Origin: Polaromonas sp.
GTDB taxonomy: Bacteria > Pseudomonadota > Gammaproteobacteria > Burkholderiales > Burkholderiaceae_C
DNA: 37,345 bases
Assembly: GCA_021731285.1 (NCBI GenBank)
Contig: JAKFXR010000017.1
Location: 1 to 37,345 of the forward strand
Direction: 5' to 3'
The position numbers and the translations under genes are program-made. Of the stretch, positions 33,248-37,345 are shown one piece after another. The notes beneath the pieces are model-generated. The model saw nothing but the letters and a program-made list of their open reading frames with translations, was not told where the DNA came from and made no database searches. The stretch's first letter is position 1; the number at the start of each line of letters is the position of its first letter.

Positions 33248-33594
33248 TTTCCGGAATATTTTTTGTTGAATTTTTCTCAAGTATGAATGATGCAGGCAGA
33301 GGGCTTGCTGTCGTAACTGATGGTCAAATTAACGGCGGGGATGTTACCTACCTATACCGCGGAAGAATCGATGTTTACGGAGGGCAAGCAGTCGCCAATA
33401 TTGAAGTAACTCACTACCGCGGTGAATTAAATTCGGTGTTTGGTCCGTTGAGATCATTCAGGCTCAATCTCGCTGGCAAGGTTGAGGTTGACGGGCTCTC
33501 GTTTGACTTGGGCGGTGGCGTTCAGGGAATTCCAGGGACTGTAATCAGAATTGTTGGGAAGAAGGTCGCCGAGCTATATGACTCTACGGACTAG
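33244..33594 (+). CDS. GrlR-like small beta-barrel protein
   Basis: 116 residues, start fixed by the ATGA overlap. The pattern GIFFVEFFSSMNDAGRGLAVVTDGQINGGDVTYLYRGRIDVYG (in short pieces) followed by EVTHYRGELNSVFGPLRSFRLNLAGKV matches the GrlR family as I know it (G-x-Y-x-V-x-F ... G-x-G-x-V-x-x-x-G-x-x-x-G-D-x-x-Y-x-G-x-Y ... H), small beta-barrel proteins named for the E. coli LEE negative regulator that binds and inhibits GrlA. No type III secretion genes are nearby. In this cassette it may bind a partner protein or ligand and regulate the system. The function here is unknown. Confidence 0.65.
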   Translation: MISGIFFVEFFSSMNDAGRGLAVVTDGQINGGDVTYLYRGRIDVYGGQAVANIEVTHYRGELNSVFGPLRSFRLNLAGKVEVDGLSFDLGGGVQGIPGTVIRIVGKKVAELYDSTD

Positions 33595-33682
33595 TCGATA
33601 AGGCGACTTGCGACGCAGGCAACGCGATGAGTCTGAATGAGAGTAACTTTCGGATCGCCAACCAGCTTGGCCACCGGTACGT

Positions 33683-33717
33683 AAAAAAGTCGGCTGCGTT
33701 ATCCAACAGGCTTTTTT
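33683..33717. terminator. Bidirectional terminator-like hairpin
   Basis: AAAAAAGTC and GGCTTTTTT can pair (one G-U) around a loop of about 17 nt with T-runs on both strands. It lies between the rightward cassette and the leftward small gene, a suitable place to end both transcripts. Confidence 0.5.
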
Positions 33718-33738
33718 GATTGAATACTGGTTGACCGA

Positions 33739-33927
33739 TTAGCCGGCAGACTGCTCGTCCTTGCCCATTTCCCCAGCATCGACATCTGGCTCTTCCGCCT
33801 GTGGTTGCATGTGCGGCTTCCTCCCCGGCTGAACAGCATGCTCCGCACCTGGCGCGATCTCTTCTCCGCGGTGCTTCTTTTCCTGCTGAACTTTTTTGTC
33901 GTGAGCGACGTTGCGTGGGTCTGTCAT
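33739..33927 (-). CDS. Small charged hydrophilic protein (unknown)
   Basis: 62 residues from ATG 33927, preceded by AGGA at about 5 nt; an earlier in-frame start would add 45 residues that do not look protein-like. Composition is dominated by Lys, Glu, Asp, Gln, Pro and Gly (DPRNVAHDKKVQQEKKHRGE ... QPQAEEPDVDAGEMGKDEQ). Such short, disordered proteins are found in Burkholderiales, sometimes stress-related, but I cannot name a family. It stands alone between the cassette and the BatA-like gene. Confidence 0.6.
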   Translation of the reverse strand: MTDPRNVAHDKKVQQEKKHRGEEIAPGAEHAVQPGRKPHMQPQAEEPDVDAGEMGKDEQSAG

Positions 33928-34029
33928 GGGGGTCCTGTGGTGGTGGAGTAAGCAGGGCCTGAATGAACCTGTGCTTCTACAGTGCGCGCCCCGCGAGACT
34001 GCTACCACCCCCACAACACCTGAGTGCCT

Positions 34030-34045
34030 GTGGGAGAGGTCCCAC
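34030..34045. other. Stem-loop downstream of the BatA-like gene
   Basis: GTGGGA-GAGG-TCCCAC, perfect 6-bp stem and 4-nt loop, 30 bp after the BatA-like stop on the minus strand. No T-run. Possible transcript end. Confidence 0.4.
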
Positions 34046-34074
34046 GTCAAGCTCAACCTCAAGCACTCATGCGT

Positions 34075-35112
34075 TCAGACGATACGTCTAAACCAGAGCA
34101 GCGAGAGAGCCCCCGCTGCTAGCGCAAACGCCGCCGCCAGCAAAGCCACCAAGCCACTGACCTCCGTCTCCCGCGTCTGCACCTGCACCCGTGAGCCCAG
34201 GTTCTCGTAAACGCTGCGCAGCGCTTCCGCCGTGCCTGCATGGTGGTACTCGCCGCCGGTCATGCGGGCTACCTCGCGCATGGTCGGTTCGTCCAGTTGC
34301 AGGTAGATGGGCATGTCTTCGTATCCTCCCCCGGTGCCGCCCGGGCTTCCCAGGCCGACGACGTAGATGCGCACGCCGCGGTCGGCGGCCATTTTGGCTG
34401 CTTCCAGTGTGTCCACGCCAGTCGTACGGCGGCCATCGCTTAGCAGGATGATGGCCGCAGAGTTGTACGAGCCGGGCGCCACGGGTGTGATCTGCTTGGG
34501 CTGTGGCTTGTCCTTGTCGTCCAGGCTGCGGCCGCGCGGCTTGCTGCCGTAGTTGGTTTCCTCCAGGTTGATGCCGTGGTCGGGAAACAGCTCGATCAGG
34601 CTGCTCACGATGGCGCTGCCGATGGCGGTGCCTCTCTGCATCTGGAAAGCGTCAATCGCCGCGACCAGGGAGGGGCGGTCCAGCGTTGCGGCCTGGGCCA
34701 CCTCGCTGCTGCCCGCGAAGGTGACCAGGGCGACCTCAATGTTTTTGGGCAGGTCCTGCAGAAACTGCTTGGCGGCCTCCTGCGCGGCCACCAGCCTGGT
34801 TGGCTTGACGTCGCTCACGCGCATGCTCAGGGACACGTCCATCGCCAGCACGATGGTGGAGCGTGCCCAGGGCAGCGGCACCCGCGCCATGGGGCGCGCC
34901 GAAGCCAGTAACAAGCCGGCGCAGGCCAGCAACAGCAGGGCGGCTGGCACATGCTGCCGCCACTTGCGCCCCGCGGACGCGGCGCGCACCGTCCCCAGGT
35001 TGCTGTAGCGCACAGCCAGCTTGACCCTGCGCCGCAGCAGCCAGATGTACAGCACCACCAGCAGGGGCAAGGCCAGCATCAGCCAGAGGTAGTGGGGTGA
35101 GAGAAAAAACAT
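34075..35112 (-). CDS. BatA-like VWA-domain membrane protein
   Basis: 345 residues from ATG 35112. The open frame upstream to 35340 merely translates palindromic repeat A and is excluded. N-terminal helix MFFLSPHYLWLMLALPLLVVLYIWLL, a second (VPAALLLLACAGLLLASARP), then a von Willebrand A domain with MIDAS DVSLS (STIVLAMDVSLSMR), a TFAGSSEVAQ strand and ILLSDGRRTTGVD, and a C-terminal helix before RRIV. This is the BatA/BatB (aerotolerance) layout, an inner-membrane protein with a periplasmic or cytoplasmic VWA domain. In many genomes it comes with a MoxR ATPase and other bat genes; here no partner is adjacent. Downstream role unknown. Confidence 0.85.
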   Translation of the reverse strand: MFFLSPHYLWLMLALPLLVVLYIWLLRRRVKLAVRYSNLGTVRAASAGRKWRQHVPAALLLLACAGLLLASARPMARVPLPWARSTIVLAMDVSLSMRVSDVKPTRLVAAQEAAKQFLQDLPKNIEVALVTFAGSSEVAQAATLDRPSLVAAIDAFQMQRGTAIGSAIVSSLIELFPDHGINLEETNYGSKPRGRSLDDKDKPQPKQITPVAPGSYNSAAIILLSDGRRTTGVDTLEAAKMAADRGVRIYVVGLGSPGGTGGGYEDMPIYLQLDEPTMREVARMTGGEYHHAGTAEALRSVYENLGSRVQVQTRETEVSGLVALLAAAFALAAGALSLLWFRRIV

Positions 35113-35199
35113 GGAGTGCTTATCTTGCCCCGGAAGCAGTCTGCGGGCAATGCTTAAGCTTGCAGGGGGCAACCGGGGGGCAGTGATGACGCCCGTGTT

Positions 35200-35284
35200 T
35201 GTCATCCCCGACTTGATCGGGGATCCATGTCCCATGAGCCGCTGGCCCGCGAGGCATGGATCCCGGGTCAAGCCCGGGATGACA
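35200..35284. repeat. Palindromic intergenic repeat A (copy 4)
   Basis: TGTCATCCCCGACTTGATCG ... CCCGGGATGACA, about 85 bp with hairpin arms and GGATCCATG / CATGGATCC inner edges. It lies in the 5' flank of the BatA-like gene, between it and the terminator of the lipoprotein gene. Confidence 0.88.
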
Positions 35285-35343
35285 GCCAAGGTGTAGGGAT
35301 GACAAGAGGGGGAGATGTGACAGAGCGGGACAGGGCGCAAACG

Positions 35344-35369
35344 AAAAAGGGGCCTTGCGGCCCCTTTTT
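35344..35369. terminator. Rho-independent terminator
   Basis: AAAAAGGGGCC-TTGC-GGCCCCTTTTT, 11-bp perfect stem with T-runs on both strands. It sits 17 bp after the stop of the leftward lipoprotein gene and is the clearest intrinsic terminator in the window. Confidence 0.9.
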
Positions 35370-35385
35370 GTTCTTCAGCGCTGGA

Positions 35386-36063
35386 TCAGTTGCTTGCAAA
35401 GCAATAGAACTTGCCTGCGCCGCCCGTGCGGACCAGGGCTTCCTGGCTGCAGCCTGCCGACTGGTGGGAGAAGTTCCATGACTTGGCCCAGTTGTCTGTG
35501 TTGGGGCCCACCAGGTCATGGTGGCCAACGATGGCCGAGCCGTCTGTCGAGCTGGTCCAGGCTTTGCAGGTGGTGTCGGTCTGCGGCGCAAAGGCTGTGC
35601 CGTCTGAACGGGAGCCGGTCAGGATGTCGTGCTCGTTGGGCGTGTCGCCACGGCCTTTGATGGTGCCGCCGCGCTCGTCCAGTGCGGTGGTCTTGCTGAT
35701 CTTGTTGCCGTTGTGCAGGTGGGCAACGTCGCGGGCAATCAGCATGCCCTTGGCGTTGTACCAGGGGCCGGCGCCAATGCGGTCTTTGGCGTGCGTGGCT
35801 GCTACAGCAGGCGCAGTCGGCGAGGCAAAGGTGGGAGGCGTGCTCAGGTAGGCGCGCCATGTCTTGCCGCCAGCACCTGCGGCTGTTGCCAGCTTCTGGC
35901 AGTGGGCGTCAGCGCCGGCCAGGCCGCCCAGGTCGGCGCCTTTGCCGCTGCCAACGCTGGTGACGAAGAAGCCCATGGGGCCAGTGCCTTCCCAGGTGGA
36001 GGCACAGGCGGTGAGCAGCGCCACGGTGGCGCCGAGGATCGCGATGTTTTTAAGTTTGCGCAT
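35386..36063 (-). CDS. Secreted lipoprotein, lectin/endostatin-like domain (unknown role)
   Basis: 225 residues from ATG 36063; the in-frame extension upstream is not signal-peptide-like. Signal peptide MRKLKNIAILGATVALLTAC ends in the lipobox LTAC. The mature part begins with a Gly/Ser stretch and then GGLAGADAHCQKLA ... TWRAYLSTPP, RIGAGPWYNAKGMLIA, and CKAWTSS ... GC ... FYCFA, with Cys residues spaced as in small disulfide folds. The 'GGLAGADAHCQ' and 'TWRAYLS' pattern recalls DUF1554 / C-type-lectin-like bacterial surface proteins and endostatin-like sequences; this is a resemblance, not a firm assignment. Monocistronic, closed by the terminator at 35344. Confidence 0.75.
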   Translation of the reverse strand: MRKLKNIAILGATVALLTACASTWEGTGPMGFFVTSVGSGKGADLGGLAGADAHCQKLATAAGAGGKTWRAYLSTPPTFASPTAPAVAATHAKDRIGAGPWYNAKGMLIARDVAHLHNGNKISKTTALDERGGTIKGRGDTPNEHDILTGSRSDGTAFAPQTDTTCKAWTSSTDGSAIVGHHDLVGPNTDNWAKSWNFSHQSAGCSQEALVRTGGAGKFYCFASN

Positions 36064-36477
36064 GGAAATTGCCTTTCGGTGGTTGGTATTTGACTTGTTG
36101 TTGGTGACACGAGATCCTGATTCCGGCTTGCGCAAAATGGCGCCCCCGGCGTGAACGGTGGTGGGTATACCGCCCGAATCGCGAGCAGTTTGTTGTCCTG
36201 CGTCAAAGCCAATTGAACCTCAAGCACGCCATGCCTGCATTCGGGATGACCCCAACCCGGCCATGCACCAAAAGCAAAACTGCTGTGACGAAATGTGCTA
36301 TTGAGTTGATAGCAAACTATCGCCGTCACCAAAGGGCAGGATGCCGATTTGTCTCGCAAGACCGGGCGGGCAAGCGCTGCGGGAACTTTTTAAAGGGGTT
36401 TGTTATCTCGGGCGTGATCCGGCTCTACGCCGCATGAACTGCTGGCTTGAGGAAGACAGTGGAGGTTTCAATGACTC
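36064..36477. other. Intergenic region between lipoprotein and hicB
   Basis: 414 bp without a gene. It should hold the leftward lipoprotein promoter (no clear boxes seen), repeat B copy 3 (36291-36350), and an 8-bp inverted repeat GGCTTGAG/CTCAAGCC (36444-36451 and 36477-36484) whose right half is inside the 3' end of hicB. Short open frames here have no recognisable content. Confidence 0.6.
36291..36350 (+). repeat. Intergenic repeat B (copy 3)
   Basis: AATGTGCTATTGAGTTGATA, then GCAAACTATCGCCGTCACCA, then AAGGGCAGGATGCCGATTTG. Matches copy 2 in inverse orientation; partial copies are at about 15288-15316 and 37318-37345. Confidence 0.75.
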
Positions 36478-36801
36478 TCAAGCCGCCAGCTTCGCACTCG
36501 CGAGGCGATTCAGGCTCACGCCTTGTTCCGCAGCCGTCAGTGCCAGGCTGCGGTGAAGCAGCGGTGGGATGCGGACCCTGAACTCACCGCTGTAGTGCTT
36601 GTCGGCCATGGGTTCTGGCACGGGCTCGCCACTGGCCTGCATGTCGGCCACGACTTCGGCGACGACTTTGCCAATGCCTTTGAGCGCGGCTTCAGGCGTT
36701 TTTGCCAGCCAGCTGAGGGACGGGAATTCCGCGCACAGGCCCAGATGCTCGTTGTCTTCCGGCGACCAGGTGACGCGGTAGGTGTAGTGCTTGATGTTCA
36801 T
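36478..36801 (-). CDS. hicB: HicB-family antitoxin
   Basis: 107 residues. The N-terminal half has the HicB partial RNase-H-like fold (YRVTWSPEDNEHLGLCAEFP ... LSWLAKTPEAALKGI), the C-terminal half a ribbon-helix-helix-type segment (EFRVRIPPLLHRSLALTAAE followed by GVSLNRLASAKL) for DNA binding. It neutralises HicA and autoregulates. The start overlaps the hicA stop (ATGA, 36798-36801), giving the normal toxin-first order. Confidence 0.9.
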   Translation of the reverse strand: MNIKHYTYRVTWSPEDNEHLGLCAEFPSLSWLAKTPEAALKGIGKVVAEVVADMQASGEPVPEPMADKHYSGEFRVRIPPLLHRSLALTAAEQGVSLNRLASAKLAA

Positions 36802-37046
36802 GCTGTGCCTCGTAATTTGTCAATTGCCTGCAGGACTTGCCTGACCTGGTAGGGCTTGGCCTTGCCTTTCGCGTTCTGAATGTTGACGCGCGGATCGCCT
36901 GTCCAGGGCGTCCTGAAAATGGCATGGCTGCTGCCGCTTTGCCGCGGCTTGCCGAAGTAAGCCGTGCACACCTTTTTCAAATCATTGAAGCCTACGTTGG
37001 CAGGCTCCATGCGCATTGATTCGACAAGCTTTTCAAGGTTCGCCAT
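36798..37046 (-). CDS. hicA: HicA-family mRNA interferase toxin
   Basis: 82 residues. HicA toxins are small double-stranded-RNA-binding-like proteins that cleave mRNA; the catalytic histidine sits in a G-S-H-like motif, here SGSSHAIFR. The end, VNIQNAKGKAKPYQVRQVLQ, fits the HicA/YcfA pattern. The first gene of the leftward hicAB operon. It is about 20 residues longer than minimal HicA, with the extra part at the N-terminus (LEKLVESMRMEPANVGFNDL). Confidence 0.88.
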   Translation of the reverse strand: MANLEKLVESMRMEPANVGFNDLKKVCTAYFGKPRQSGSSHAIFRTPWTGDPRVNIQNAKGKAKPYQVRQVLQAIDKLRGTA

Positions 37047-37084
37047 ACGGCAAGTATGGTGCCACTATTGGCCCCACTTGTCAA
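37043..37084 (-). promoter_or_regulatory. hicAB promoter/operator region
   Basis: A perfect 6-bp inverted repeat CCATAC-GGCAA-GTATGG (37043-37059) overlaps the hicA start codon and its leader. A -35-like TTGACA lies on the minus strand at 37084 to 37079; the best -10-like CATACT is 20 bp away, longer than normal, so the promoter call is tentative. Confidence 0.4.
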
Positions 37085-37101
37085 ATAGTCAGATGCGGAC
37101 T

Positions 37102-37191
37102 TGTCATCCCGGACTCGATCCAGGATCCATGCAGCGTTGACCACTGGCAGTAGTTTGCCCGCATGGATCCCGGGTCAAGCCCGGGATGACA
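37102..37191. repeat. Palindromic intergenic repeat A (copy 5)
   Basis: 90 bp from TGTCATCCCGGACTCGATCC to AGCCCGGGATGACA with hairpin arms. First of two tandem copies 31 bp apart; the inner, non-palindromic middle also resembles copy 6 (CTGGCAGTAGTTTGCCC versus CCGGCGGTAGTTCACC). Confidence 0.9.
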
Positions 37192-37222
37192 AGATGGGGA
37201 GGCGGGGTCGTGGTGTTGAGGC

Positions 37223-37312
37223 TGTCATCCCCGACTCGATCGGGGATCCATGCCTCGCTGGTCACCGGCGGTAGTTCACCAATATGGATCCCGGGTCAGG
37301 CCCGGGATGACA
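37223..37312. repeat. Palindromic intergenic repeat A (copy 6)
   Basis: 90 bp from TGTCATCCCCGACTCGATCG to GGCCCGGGATGACA, same length and orientation as copy 5. Followed at 37318-37345 by the start of repeat B (GATAGCAAACTATAAC), cut by the window end. Confidence 0.9.
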
Positions 37313-37317
37313 GGCAT

Positions 37318-37345
37318 TGCTATCTAGTTGATAGCAAACTATAAC
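37318..37345 (+). repeat. Intergenic repeat B (copy 4, cut by window end)
   Basis: TGCTATCTAGTTGATAGCAA followed by ACTATAAC, matching the first part of the copy at 36291. The rest lies outside the window. Confidence 0.7.

Noticed and set aside
33683-33717. Attachment (att) site hypothesis for the A/T-run sequence after the cassette
   Set aside because: It is better explained as a bidirectional terminator hairpin; no matching copy was found at the left edge of the cassette.
35113-35340. N-terminal extension of the BatA-like protein
   Set aside because: It only translates palindromic repeat A; the membrane helix expected at the N-terminus begins at ATG 35112.
37102-37312. Tandem repeats near the right end considered as a CRISPR array
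   Set aside because: Only two 90-bp copies, each internally palindromic, with related middles instead of unique spacers and no cas genes nearby.

Overview
The window looks like chromosomal DNA of a high-GC betaproteobacterium, most likely Burkholderiales and probably Comamonadaceae (relatives of Polaromonas, Rhodoferax or Acidovorax). This is an inference from GC-rich coding style, a Bug-type solute-binding protein, the mix of metabolic genes and several families of short palindromic intergenic repeats. No rRNA, tRNA, intact IS element or CRISPR array was seen.

Layout. 1-5.1 kb (+): the C-terminal part of cobyric acid synthase (cobQ), a small potassium-channel-like membrane protein, then a DinG/XPD-type helicase with a PD-(D/E)XK-like N-terminal domain, preceded by a near-consensus LexA box and followed after 4 bp by a periplasmic glycerophosphodiester phosphodiesterase. 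5.1-12.8 kb (-): an apparent run of gntR, a ydiJ-like FAD/Fe-S 2-hydroxyacid dehydrogenase, a PfkB-type sugar kinase, phosphoenolpyruvate synthase (ppsA) and a CBS-pair protein. Some of these genes overlap by ATGA. 12.9-15.2 kb (+): serine-glyoxylate aminotransferase and a Bug-family binding protein. The gap between gntR and the aminotransferase carries two identical 14-bp operator-like sites, each over the -10 of one of two mirrored promoters, so the GntR protein probably controls a hydroxyacid/glyoxylate module in both directions. 15.5-24.9 kb (+): a four-gene RND efflux operon (MdtA-, MdtB-, MdtC-like and an outer-membrane factor). A palindromic GC-rich repeat lies just before both pump genes and supplies their Shine-Dalgarno sequences.

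25-37.3 kb is more accessory: a hipBA toxin-antitoxin operon whose last codons overlap endonuclease III (nth); a tetR / SRPBCC / hotdog thioesterase operon; a class I aminotransferase; an AT-richer three-gene cassette; a small charged protein; a BatA-like VWA membrane protein; a lipoprotein; and a hicAB toxin-antitoxin pair beside tandem repeats.

The most interesting segment is 30.6-33.6 kb: an OLD-like ABC ATPase fused to a TOPRIM/DUF4435-like nuclease domain, a two-TM coiled-coil membrane protein, and a small GrlR-like protein whose start overlaps the membrane gene's stop. Base composition differs clearly from the surroundings. I propose it as a candidate, possibly undescribed, anti-phage defence operon; this is inference from architecture only.
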